Shown here one piece after another: positions 13,251 through 26,200 of a stretch of DNA of 64,000 nt. The translations under genes were made by a program, and so were the position numbers. The stretch lies in NCBI GenBank assembly GCA_964019135.1, contig OZ025256.1:15941911-16005910 (forward strand), given 5' to 3'. The notes below the pieces were generated by a model, which saw only the letters and a list, made by a program, of their open reading frames with translations, was not told the DNA's origin and ran no database searches. The first letter of the stretch is position 1, and the number at the start of each line of letters is the position of its first letter. This stretch comes from Arenicola marina (lineage: Eukaryota > Annelida > Polychaeta > Arenicolidae).

Positions 13251-13972
13251 CTCTCATTTAAACCATTGTACATGCTTTTATTTTAGGTTTAGACACGCTC
13301 TGAAAACATCTGCCCACACAGGATTGCATATATTAATAAAATACCTCCATGACTTCGTATCTACTTCCCAAAGAAAGATGGCATATGTGGCAACGTTATA
13401 CCTCCATGTTTTTCTTCTTGGACTAGTCTATTAAGAGAAACCTTGGAGTTGTTACTCCAAATAAAAACAAGTATGGCATTGTTCGTCCGATGAATATATC
13501 AATGTATAGTGTTTTCCTGGCCTCTGTCAATATAATGGAAGCACTGAAAGTGTAAACATAAACAAAATAAAGTAATTATGCAGAATCAAAGTTATCATTG
13601 ATCAAATCTACAAAAACCTGATTGCGTACATGATTTAGTTTGACACCTAGGGGAAACGAAAAAGATTCGAGTTTTTAGGAGAATTGAAATACCATATAAC
13701 GGGAGATATATCTACACATTCTACAAAGAAAAACAAGATACACGTAAATGGTTGATGAATATGTAAAAATCCATATATAAAATATATAAAATAAAGACAA
13801 TAACAGAAAAAATACGAAAAATGACCCACTTTCAAATATTTGTATACATATGTCTATATTTAATATATCAGATAAAGAATTCAAACCCAAACATATATAA
13901 AACTGTATTGTTAAAAAAACATTCTAAGATCATTTTCTGGATTGGACACATATATATTTTTTTTAATTTACA
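13251..13972. other. AT-rich intergenic DNA downstream of the protease gene
   Basis: Very AT-rich with many short runs; no feature recognised. Confidence 0.4.
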
Positions 13973-13982
13973 TTTATTTATT
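13973..13982 (-). promoter_or_regulatory. Polyadenylation signals of the protease gene
   Basis: Two overlapping AATAAA motifs on the minus strand (AATAAATAAA), about 105 bases after the stop at 14087. This fits a short 3' UTR in exon 33. An AT-rich tract follows. Confidence 0.5.
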
Positions 13983-14086
13983 TCAACTTCACCCGCAGCA
14001 TGCAGACGATTTTGCACCAATCACGAGTTGACATCACACTTCGAAGTTAACGCTGGATTAAATTATTCAGTCTGCAATATAAGTAC

Positions 14087-14254
14087 TTATCCCTTACCTC
14101 CTGTGTACGAGTTGATCCATCGGTTGAAGCGTGGGACGCTAGTGTACACATTGGGAGCCTGCGGGTGGGCACAACCGCTGAGGGACCAGCTAGTCAGGCC
14201 TTGCAGGAAGAAGGTCCCCTGTATCGGGCACACTAGAGGGCCGCCAGAGTCTCC
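14087..14254 (-). CDS. Exon 33: protease, catalytic Ser and C-terminus
   Basis: Residues 1483-1537. GDSGGPLVC with catalytic Ser1485, [34 protein letters not shown], then TAA at 14089-14087. Ser1506 and Asn1517 stand at positions 216 and 226 of the S1 pocket, both Gly in trypsin. The end is inferred: AG|GTAAGG at 14097 could be a donor, but no further exon with a convincing acceptor was found, and two AATAAA signals follow the stop by about 105 bases. Confidence 0.88.
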   Translation of the reverse strand, partial: GDSGGPLVCPIQGTFFLQGLTSWSLSGCAHPQAPNVYTSVPRFNRWINSYTGGKG

Positions 14255-17200
14255 CTGCCAGAGAGAGAGCCATCATATCATCGTCAGTCACACCGCAGAT
14301 AAACTGGACAGGCTTGGTAGGCTGTATAGGTTAGAACCGCTGGCCTAGTGTGTTAGATAGGGTCTAGACAAGAGTTGCTTCGGATAGGCTCTAGAGACAG
14401 GTTGTTTTAGATAGGCTCTAGACACGATTTGCCTCAGATAGACACTAGAGACAGGTTGCCACAGATAGGCTCTAGACACGGGTTGCCTCAGATAGGCTCT
14501 GGAAACAGATTGCCTCAGATAGGCTTTAGAGACAGGTTACCTCAGATAAGCTTGAGCGATGGGCTGCCTCAGATAGGCTCCAAAGACGGGTCGCATCAGA
14601 TAGGCTCCAGAGAAGGGTTGCCTCAGATAGGCTTTAGAGACAGGTTACCTCAGATAAGCTTCAGCGATGGGCTGCCTCAGATAGGCTCCAAAGACGGGTC
14701 GCATCAGATAGGCTCTAGAGAAGGGTTGCCTCAGATAGGCTCTAGAGAAGCGTTGCCTCAGATAGGCTCTAGAGACGGGTTGTCTCAGATTGGTTCTAGA
14801 CACGGGTTGCCTCAGATAGGCGCTGAAGACAGGTTGCTTCATATAGGCTCTAGAGACGGGTCGCATCAGATAGGCTCTAGAGACGGGTTGTCTCAGATAG
14901 GCTCTAGAGACGGGTCGCATCAGATAGGCTCTAGAGACGGGTCGCATCAGATAGGCTCTAGAGACGGGTTGCCTCAGATAGGCTCTAGCGACGGGTTGCC
15001 TCAGATAGACTCTAGAGACGGGTCGCATCAGATAGGCTCTAGAAACGGGTTATCTCATATAGGCTCTAGAGACGGGTTGCCTCATATACGCTCTAGAGAC
15101 GGGTCGCATCAGATAGGCTCTAGAGACGGGTTGTCTCAGATAGGCTCTAGCGACGGGTTGCCTCAGATAGGCTCTAGAGACAGGTCGCATCAGATAGGCT
15201 CTAGAGACGGGTTGCCTCAGATAGGCTCTAGAAACGGGTTGCCTCAGATAGGCTTTAGAAACGGGTTGCCTCAGATAGGCTCTAGAGACGGGTCGCATCA
15301 GATAGGCTCTTGAGACGGGTTGCCTCAGATAGGCTCTAGAGACGGGTTGCCTCAGATAGGCTTTAGAAACGGGTTGCCTCAGATAGGCTCTAGAGACGGG
15401 TCGCATCAGATAGGCTCTAGAGACGGGTTGCCTCAGATAGGCTCTAGAGACGGGTTGCCTCAGATAGGCTTTAGAGACAGGTTACCTCAGATAAGCTTGA
15501 GCGATGGGCTGCCTCAGATAGGCTCCAAAGATGGGTCGCATCAGATAGGCTCTAGAGACAGGTCGCATCATGTAGGCTCTAGAGACGGGTCGCATCAGAT
15601 TTGGCTCTAGAGACGGGTCGCATCAGATAGGCTCTTGAGACGGGTTGCCTCAGATAGGCTCTAGAGACGGGTCGCATCAGATAGGCTCTAGACACGGGTC
15701 GCATCAGATAGGCTCTAGAGACAGGTCGCATCATGTAGGCTCTAAAGACGGTTCGCATCAGATTGGCTATAGAGACGCGTCGTATCAGATAGGCTCTAGA
15801 GACAGGTTGCCTCGGATTGCAACGACAGGTTGCAACACATATGTTAGACGGGTTGCAACAGATAGGCTACACGGGTTGCAACAGATAGGCTGGACGGGTT
15901 GCCTCAGCAAGACTAATGACGGGTTGCCTCAAATAGGCTCTAGAGACGGCGGGGGAATAAACCAAGCCAACGCAATCTGATGCGGTAATGAAATTTCACC
16001 ATGTTCTAAGCGTCCGTAGTAGCTTCCTAGTACAAAATGGGAATAAAAGCAAGACAAAGCAATCTGATGCGATAATGAAATGCAATGTACCAATTTCTAA
16101 GCAATCGTGATTGATTCCGAATGGGGAACGGGAATTAACCAAACAAACCCAACAAGTCTGATACGATACGGAACAGAATTGTCCCCTATGTTTAAGAACC
16201 CATGGTATATAACCTTAATTCCGAGTGGGAAGCCATGTTTGTGTGGCTGCAGGATAAAGATCCCATGTCCTTCTTCGCAAAGAGTAGGGGGTTGCTCCGC
16301 TATTTTCTTCCTTCTCCCATTGACGCGATATGACCCAAATTGGCATTCTGAATATAAAACCAACCAACCGACCGAGTGGGAAGTGGAAAGTAAGAACTCA
16401 CATTGCAGGCTCCCTTGACGCCACTTTCATAACCGGCGCACACCGTGTTTTCGGTGACGGCGAGCGCATTCTGGTATTGGCTGTACCATCGAACACACGT
16501 GTCATGATCCACGATAGGCGCGTCGACCTGATTCAGCACTCGGTTGTCGCCGGTTCCTGTAACAGACGGGGATTTTTTAGTCATGAGCACCACCACAGCG
16601 AGCTGGTGAGGCTAAGACGAAAATGCACTTTTCGTGCGTAACTTACGAGGGTATTATGAATACGGCCCTCCGTATAAGAGGTGTGACATAAAAGGATCTT
16701 CAATAGCAAAAGTGGGCCAATTCCATAGCACACATTGGCGGTTCTCTAAATGTCTCTGATGTGCAAATGACGTAGGGATGCATCATTTGCACTGAAGACA
16801 CAGTTTGTGTTCTGGCGGAGCTTAGTGAACCGTTGAAATAATGAAACACATAAAACACATTTGCCAAAAGACGAAACCGGATATGATGACATTAAAGGTG
16901 TTATTGCGATATACATTGGGCGGGGAAGGATTTCGCGAGTTCAGAGTGAGGTGCGCATTCAGGCTGGGTAGCCGGGTAGAACATCGGACCGTTTATGGCA
17001 CGGTTGCGCCTTTAGTCCCAGAGGAACTCTTGTTCTATGGTAAAACAATGACTGAAAAAAATTGTCCTTGATGCCCACCGTCGTCAGCTTTGAAGAAACA
17101 TTTATCTTGACCTGTGATTCGACAATTAATCGTAGGATAGCTTCATCCGGTGGTTGACACGTTGCTGTAATCGCATCTTCGAGAACACGAAAAAGCAGAA

Positions 17201-20200
17201 AAGGCGTCAACGAAATATATAAGAAAGTAACGTTACTATGCTGGACCAATACCTAGAGTGACTCCCCAGCCTGTCACAATGCAATGGTGATGCTCAGGGA
17301 AGTCCATGGTTGACAGACAGACTGGCTGTACTTCTCTGGTGAAGACAATCTGACCCGTGACTTCCATTAGTGCGATGTCATTCTCGCCTGTTCCAAATGA
17401 ATAATCAGGATGGACGATTATGCGCGTGATGTTCAGACGTTGCTCTGATGGTTCCTGGATCGTCCTATTGTGAGTACCAACTGTCGCCAGGTACCCCTCA
17501 GGATCGAGATATTGGTCCCTGGAAAAAAAAGCCTGTGTGCAAGTACACGTATAACTCCAACATATAATTTATTCAGACAGTCTTGCGATTAAATTAAAAT
17601 TGCAATTTAGTCAAAAAATACCGTTCTCCTTGCCGTACCAGTCATTAAGTTGTAGAGAGTAAATATTAGCAAATTTGGATAACGTTCGTAGAAAATTATA
17701 TTTGTACAAATTTCCCGTATCAGCATTTTTTTTCGTTCATTTTCTATCGGCTCCACATATATAGTTCGAAGCATCAAAACGAACACTTCTCAGACTGTGA
17801 AAGCTTTTCGTCAAGATATATACGATTAAGCCTGATAATTGCTAACGTCTTCAACAAGCAAAAACACGTGACAAAACATAAGTTCATAATTTGATGTATA
17901 CATATATATATATATATTATGTATATGGTCAATATATATATATATATATTATATATATATATAAGCTTACATCTTAGCAAGATACTCAATTCGCAAGCAT
18001 TAATATTAGCCATGCTTCATCGTTGTACGCAGACGGATGCCATATGCATTGTAAGTAAGTCTTACACGCAGTGAGCAGCCGTAAGGATCCACTTCGAGTT
18101 GAGGACGACACCACCACAGATGAACTCCCACGTCCCCGTTATCGAACTGTCGCGTTGGAGATAGACCTGCCAGGGCCAGGAATTTGGCCTGGCCGTTTCT
18201 CCGCCGAAGATCAACGTGGAGGACCCCAGTTTAGGCTTGGATGGTTCGATTGGCGGGCGCCCACATCTGGCTACTACGGAAGTAACGAAATGGCATATCA
18301 TGATAGATTAGACCTCCCACTCTCTCTCTCTCCCCCGGCCCCATTCCTGCTCCAGGGTGTGGCCGGCCGGGACCAGAAGTCACAAGCTTCTCTGTAGGGT
18401 CCCGAAGCAGCGCATTGATGCTGCCACCAAAATCAAACAGATTATTAAAAATAAATAAATTTATTTTCTGGGAGTACCATTCGTGTATCTTAACATTTCC
18501 TTATTCTATGAAACTTCATCTACTACTTAACCTATTAGTTGACGTCTTTACTCATATTATAGAGGTACCCAAAGCGATTTAGTCCATTGTTTCAACTTTC
18601 ACGTTGTGCGCAAATATGGCGGTTCGTTCATGTGCGAATGTACTTGAAGTGGCGCCATCTGGCGGTGACTTTTAAGGGCAACATTGCGCATACGCGCCTG
18701 GGTGCTCATCTCATTCCATTTGAATGTTCATTCGATACGGCATGGAACACACACAAATATGCATGAAATTGACACCAAAAGTACCGATTGTTTGACAACA
18801 TAAGTAGGGAACGAGCTGAACCCAGGCGCGTATTCGCAATATTGCCCTAAAGAGTCACCGCCAGATGGCGCCACTTCAAGTACCTTCGCACATGAACGAA
18901 CCGCCATATTTGTTTATCATTGAGCACAGCGTGAAATTTGTTATCATTATCAAGCACGTGCTCCCCCCCCCCCCCCCCCCTCCGCTTTCTCTAAAGAAGG
19001 TGGCTTAGGGAGAACAGTCACCAGCCACTAACTGTTCTGCACACCCCAGGTCGCACGCTTTTCTCTAGATAGTAGTTAAATAAATACTCCCCCCCCCTCG
19101 TAAATTCCTGGATCCGCCACTGCGTTATTCATAGTCGATGATTGTTCATCTCAGTCGAAAGAACTTGTCACAACTTCTGCACAATTTAATTGGTATACAT
19201 TGATTATTGTGACCTACTCAAACTTATGATTGTCAAATTGCGTATCTGCGGGGGACACAGTCCACTAACCGAACCATGAATTTGAAGACACGTGGTGCAA
19301 GTTAGCGTAGACAGTGAGATGGGTTACGGGGCCATGTACTTGACCAGTTACTCCTGCGACAATCCGCTGTCTCATCTTTTGTCCATACTTATGACATATA
19401 TGCTAAGATAACATGCAAATCGAACGAACAGTTCTCTGGAATCGAAAGCGTCAAACTTTGCTCTCATGGAGGTCGAACTCGCTTTCAAGTACCTGGGGAT
19501 CACCAAGAAGCCGATTACTCACCATTTGGCAGAGGAACATCAGCTGAAGAGGGAAATTAACACGAGTTACATACATGAACCATTAGAGCAAACAACGCTT
19601 GAAAACGCTGATGATGATAAGATAAATAGGACAGTTTACGTACATACGTACATTATTATATATTGCGTACACTCCCTCACAGGGGTTGCCTCTTCAACCT
19701 AACATATAGTTGGACAGTAACATTACAACTATCAATAATGGTCAAAAGCATTATCTATAGACATAATACAAATTGTGTCGTTCATAATCAGGAATGTGAT
19801 TGTATTATTACAAGTGCAATATTACTCTTCATACAATTACGACCGAAATTCTTGGACAATAAAATATAAATATAAATATATCTTATTCTACTTAGTTCAG
19901 CACATATTAATCACGATGAGAGCCCTATTGGGGTTATGGATAAGGTGTGTTGTTCTGTTGTATTTCTATGTCATCCATATTATTTTGTCCGTGTACTCGG
20001 AGTAATAAATGATAAAATACTAAAACGGCTACAGGGACACGATATTAGGTTCTCCAGATTTTCTCTAAACGCTTCCATTTTGTACGTGTGTATACAACAA
20101 ACATAAGTCAACGTCGCAAGTAACGCAACCTTCCCAACGTATATATATACTACTGACAATTTGCTGTGTAATTCTACTATAATACAGATAAACCTTCCCC

Positions 20201-23200
20201 AATCTGTGTCCAATCTGTTACTCGTGTGCCACCATGCATGGTAAAGGCAAACGTCTTTGTATTATAGTAGAATTACACAGTCACCTGTTATACACTCAGA
20301 TATCTCTGCATAGAGGTGATCCTTACCAAATTGTGAGTAGTATATATATATGTATATATGTGTGTGTAGAACACTTACTGCAGTTAACATCAGATGGGAC
20401 ACTGTTGCACTGGGCGAGGCCGTGGCAATGAGCGGCCGTGGAGATGCACTGCTGGTTGTCATCACACTTGATATAACCTTTGGGACACGCTGTAAGCCGA
20501 AAGCAACGTTAGTCCTTCCAGTGGGGGTCAAGGGTAATTTCCGATATCCCTACGCTTCATATATAGCCAATCATAAGACAGGGTCGCATTCGGCGGGAGG
20601 CGCTGGCGCGTCCAGTATTTAATGGGCCTAACTCGTCAAAGACATCACAGAGCAAACGCTATTAGTCAATGGTCGCTATTCGTTTTTTTTACTTATTTGT
20701 CAAATTTCGTATACCGCTGTGACATCTACTGGCCAAGCCACTCAAGGTCAATCATGCGTATCGTAGCCTCCAACAAGAAGATACGGTTTATTATAATGAC
20801 ATGGTACATTCCTTTACCTCCTCGGGACTATCACTTACTTTAAATTATAATTATAATTAACTAAATATAGATATTACATAACTGACACATACATTTTTTT
20901 GGAAATATATAGGTGGAATCGGAGGAACACAACTGGCACAAATGGCAAGTATGAAAATATATTCTAATGAAATAACAAATTTCACATCCTTACATTCGCA
21001 ACAGTTTTCGGGTTCGTCTGAGAAGTCCAAGCAATCATACGTGCCATCACACCACGAGGAGTAGGGTAGACACACGCCATTGTCACAGGAAAATTCTTGG
21101 AAGTAACATTCTGAAACCCAGATAACCTGTGCTACAATTCAGCCATGTCACCAGAGCTATTGTTGAAGAATCATGCTGCATTCTATATAGAAAAATAAAC
21201 TTGAAAAGCTTAAATTTAGCTTCCATACAGTACTGATGTATTAACTCTTCAAACGCTCTCGAAGCCTTGGTAAGAATCTCTAAATGTCTACTGGCGCAAT
21301 GATTGACCATAACACGCCACCTTCTTTGATTAGTGGAAGTTATTCAAGGCACACGTGTGCTGCACGACCATCACGGGACCACATAGGCCATACTAATTGG
21401 TCTACTGTTCATTTCCCGTTAAGTGACCCAGTGATTTGGTCAGTGAAATCACATGGTTTCATATGAATTTCTGGTGACGGACTCGAGTATGTTTTCCGTT
21501 CAAGAAAGTTTAATCATGTTGTCTGGAAATAACAGAATGATTAAGGCTAGTTTCTCTGATAAAGTGTTCCCACAGAAATAGGAGAAGGAGAGTTATATTA
21601 GCAAGGTCAAATAACCCTGAAATGGGGTTAAAAGTTACCATAGAATGCGACTAGGTTGTGTCTCAGAGCCTAAGGTCCTGGACTAGATAGAATCTATTCT
21701 CTATTGCGGGCCACTTCGTAGAAACCAAATTTTAAAACCCAAAGCTGGTTCCTGCCCTAGGTACATCCGGTTCCGTGTTTTGCGGCCCACTCAGAACACA
21801 ATTAGGTCAGAACGCGAAATAATGATTTCGTTTAATACGCATGGGTGTGTGGATTTATTTAGTCATCGGTGGGGGTGGGGGGGGGGGTCTATGGGATATG
21901 AGGATAGTAATATTTAAAGAGACTTTGAGAACTACATTGATTCCATGTGCGTTGAATCTGATGCCATTCTTGAAGCGTATACGTGCGACATCAAAAGTAT
22001 CTGGGTCGCGCGTACAAGTTAGAGCGATTTGCGGCTTGAGAGGGCGCGTTCCTACCACAGTCTCGCTCGTCGCTGAGGTCGTGACAATGCGCTTTGCCGT
22101 CGCAGACATTCTCCGCAGCCACACAACGTCCATCACAGGAGTGTTGTCGGGCAAGACAGCTCTCATCTGTAAGGAAAACCAGCTAGTTATCACTCTAAGT
22201 ATGAAAAAATGTATGATGTAAAAAATAGCAACTGAACAACCAATATTAATCTCCAGTATAATTTTAAGAAATAATTTGCCTATATAGAATATATTATAAT
22301 AGAATTTCATTGCTTTCTATATATTGCTGGAGGAAATAAAAAATGCAAAATAGCAAATAATTAACTGCTCTGTGTGAATATGCTAAACTAGGACTACGAG
22401 TACATAGACATACTTGGCTTAATAAATGGTAGAAGACTAGCAAACAAAAGACACGTGTGTTATTTCAAAAATTATGAAAAAGTAAGAACAGGTGCTACAG
22501 TTTAAGGACAAAGCCGGTTTTACGAACTCCTTTCAAAGGCGAAATTACAAAACTAAAAAAAAAAAGATAAATTAATTAATGAACTTACGACATCCGGGGA
22601 ACTCGTCACTTCCGTCGGGGCAATCTCTCACACCATTACACCAGGTGGCGTTGTCTCGGCATATGAAGGCGCATTGGAACTGATGCTTGCCGCAGGCTAC
22701 AAAGTCATTGTTATTATATTGAGCATAATTATCAATTACTATTACTTGATATTATTAATAAATTACCATTAGTTATTATTAACAAATTAATATTGCTTAT
22801 TATTAATAAATTACCATTACTTATTGCTAATAAAGTAATATTACTTATTATTAATAAATTAGTATTACTTATTATTAATAAATTATTAGTATTGCTTATC
22901 GTCTATAAATTATTATTACTTATTATTACCAGTTGATGGTCGTGGTAAGGTAGTTGCTTAGGTAGTAGAAACTCCCACCCCGCTACTGCACTTTAACATG
23001 GCGGCCTATTGGACTTTTGGGTATTTTCACCTATTTGTGATTATATAAGTAAGACATCCTGATTTTTGCGCAATGAGTACTTTGTTATATGCTTACAAGA
23101 ATAATACATATACATATACATATACATATCATATTGATAGGTTTTCTGGTTAGTTTTTTTCTGCAATGTAAGCTTGAACTGTCCCACCCGAACTCCCTAT

Positions 23201-26200
23201 GCGAACTAAGCATTATCACTTACGAAATTTCGGGGATCAGAAAAAAAGAAAACACGAAAGGTCCGGATATTTTTATTTTATATTATTTGTTGTCATGATA
23301 TCGAAAACAAAAGTACTCACAATGTCGAGAAACGGTCGAAAAAAAAAATACTCGTTAGGTGGCGCCACAGTGATCCCCTGTACTACCTTAACTAGTACAA
23401 TACCATTAAATCTGAACGCCGCTAACATCCTGTAATCTGACCCAAACCTCCATATGGCCCCTTCAATAATCATTGACAAGTTGACAAGAACACAAAACCA
23501 GCTAATTTGTATACATGCCCTCTGTCAATATGCGTCATCTGCGCCCAACACTAATGCTATTTTGTATGCAAGGGCATTTGTCTCCCTTGCTGCCTTCATT
23601 GGAGTAAATGAGAGATCATTCTCCCGCCATAATGCTCTCATAGGGTTTAATGTTAAAGTTTGGGTATTTGTTGCAGAAAGAGTAAGAGTTTTTCTTTGCA
23701 ACAAATGGCGATTAAACACGGCGTACTAGCCACCTTGGCTAAATACGTCATATTTTTTCAGAGACGAGTACTGCTCACTTGTCAATTTCATACTCACGCT
23801 TAAGAAAAAAGGACTCAAGCGTGGGCGGGGCTTAATGTCGGAGTGTGGATCGGTCTATTCGTTTTAACAGCTTAAACTTACTGCAGTTGACTTCGTCGCC
23901 CCAGTCTCCACAATCATTGTTGCCATCACACCTGAGGGAGTCGTCTATACAGCGCCCGTCACTGCAGGCCGTCTGATGGAACAAGCAGGCTGCCGGTGGA
24001 ACACAAGGGTGCATGTAGTGATCCGCAATGATCCAGTTATAGATATACAATGTATAACAATATGTTTAAATTAAATTTTATGTAAGCTAGCAACTCTCTG
24101 CCAATGGACCGATCGGCGATACACAACTGTATACTCACCAGAGGCATTAATAGAGTATTTTGTACTGTTTGCCAATAATAAATAAATATGGTTTACGCAA
24201 AAACTGTATGCGAGGATATTTAAGGAACCAATATCGAGTAGCATTCTATTTTCTGTTTACCATACAAACTGACCACATTGTTGGAAAATCGTAGGCAGTT
24301 ATATTTGCAATCCAGAAAACATTTGTGATGTTGTGTGTTGAGAATGTGCCAGATATAAAACATAACGCGTGGCCAAGATTTGCTGAGGGAGGTACACAGG
24401 TCATAATACCATAACATCGACCAAAACAAACAAACAAACAAACAGGGATTGCGTCGACCCTGGTAATTATTGGAACAGCAAAACAAGTGCAAACATGTTG
24501 ACTCACGGCATTCGGCCTCGTCTGAGTTGTCCCCGCAGTCATCTTCACCATTGCACCAGTGATATCCGTTCAAACACACGCCATTGTCACAACGCCGCCG
24601 ACCGCTCAAATCACAGTCTGTTCAAATACAACACAACTGATCGGGGTGATGCATATAGAAAATAAATAGTGGCTGTCATTACCAGAACCAAACGGTCACT
24701 CTAGCGATGTAGTGAGGGCAACAAGGCTAATCAAATCATTAGCGCATATGTCACAAAACTAATCGAAATATTTATATCACAACAACATAAGCTGCACATA
24801 TATCGTCTTACACCGACTAAAAACATGCTGCCAGAAAATCGGGGAATAAGATTAAACAGTAAATAACGCTTATTATACTCAAGCGTATATGTGACAAGCA
24901 TAGAAGCCGTTTTCACACAAGTTGCCGAGAACCAAATTGTGGTTATGGTTGACATTCTAATAATATAGGGGTGAATAAGACATTCCTATAAAACAAACAC
25001 CCTCACATGTTAACAAACCAGCGCTTACAACCAGAAAAAAACGATATAAAACAATATCCTATAAACATGACAGATATCCCATAAGTGTTCGAACATGAAT
25101 TTGGACGCAAAATGCCAATACAGCAGAGAACAAATAACCCATTTGGTGGGTAAACTAAACAAAACGCACGATTGACTATTGCTATGTCATGCCAGTTAGA
25201 GATGGAAGGGTGGAAGGTGGGGGGGGGGGGGTACATACCTATCCCGGTTCGTTACTCTATGGCTGCATTTGCGCCCCAACCGCCCTGACTTGCTACAATG
25301 TTCAGTATTATGCCACTCACCGCAATCCCTCTCGTCCGACCGGTCCCCACAGTCATTGTCGCCATCACAGACGTAACGTGACGAAACACACCTGCCAGAG
25401 TCGCAGAGGAACTGACCGGGCAAACACGTGGTGCCTGTCCCCGTACGAGAAACAAAAACGTCGGAATTAAGATGAGATAGGTTCATTCCAATTAACTGTT
25501 TTAAATGTGTGCTCGATAATTAAGCGTGTTGACGATGGTGACCGTATCGGGTTGATATAATTCTACTTATTTTACTCGTTATACGCTTCTCGGAGTGCAT
25601 CACAGTTTTTTTCATGATTAATAGAATAATGTTTTTGCTAGACGCTTGGTGTTGATAGTCCTGATTTGCTATCATGTTCAGTATTTTCATTATTTTTCCT
25701 GATGACTGGAGTGCCACTCACTGCAATCCCTCTCGTCCGACCAGTCCTCACAGTCATTGTCGCCATCACAGACGTAAGGTGAGGGAACACACCTGCCGGA
25801 GTCGCAAGCGAAGGAGTCGGACGACAAACACGTGGTGGCTGTCATAGTACGAGAAACAAAAGAGTCGGGATGAGATGGGGTTAGGATGAATCTAAGATGA
25901 GGTTGGCTCCAAATAATTGTTTTAAATGTGCGCTCGGGGTCCTGAATAATTTGTAACACGTTGTCCATGTCTGTCCTGGATTCATAATACACTATAATAT
26001 TGAGGGAAATTTTCCACACCGAAAATATATGTGTTGCGTATATGAAACATTACTGGTCATTAGCACTTGTGCTAATGTTTATTGCTGACTTTTACATACC
26101 GACATTAAATAAAACGTTATCTTATCTTAATTACCGAAGAAGTAATCGAAAGCGTCACCCACAGGGTGAAGGCTGATGACGGAAATGCAGCATTCCCGCA

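Noticed and set aside
14091-14097. GTAAGG at the end of exon 33 as a real donor to a further exon
   Set aside because: Possible but not needed: TAA follows in frame and AATAAA signals lie close; no downstream exon with proper acceptor and phase was found.
14429-15313. 294-codon frame with DGLPQIGSR repeats
   Set aside because: By-product of the 27-bp minisatellite inside an intron, on the opposite strand to the gene.
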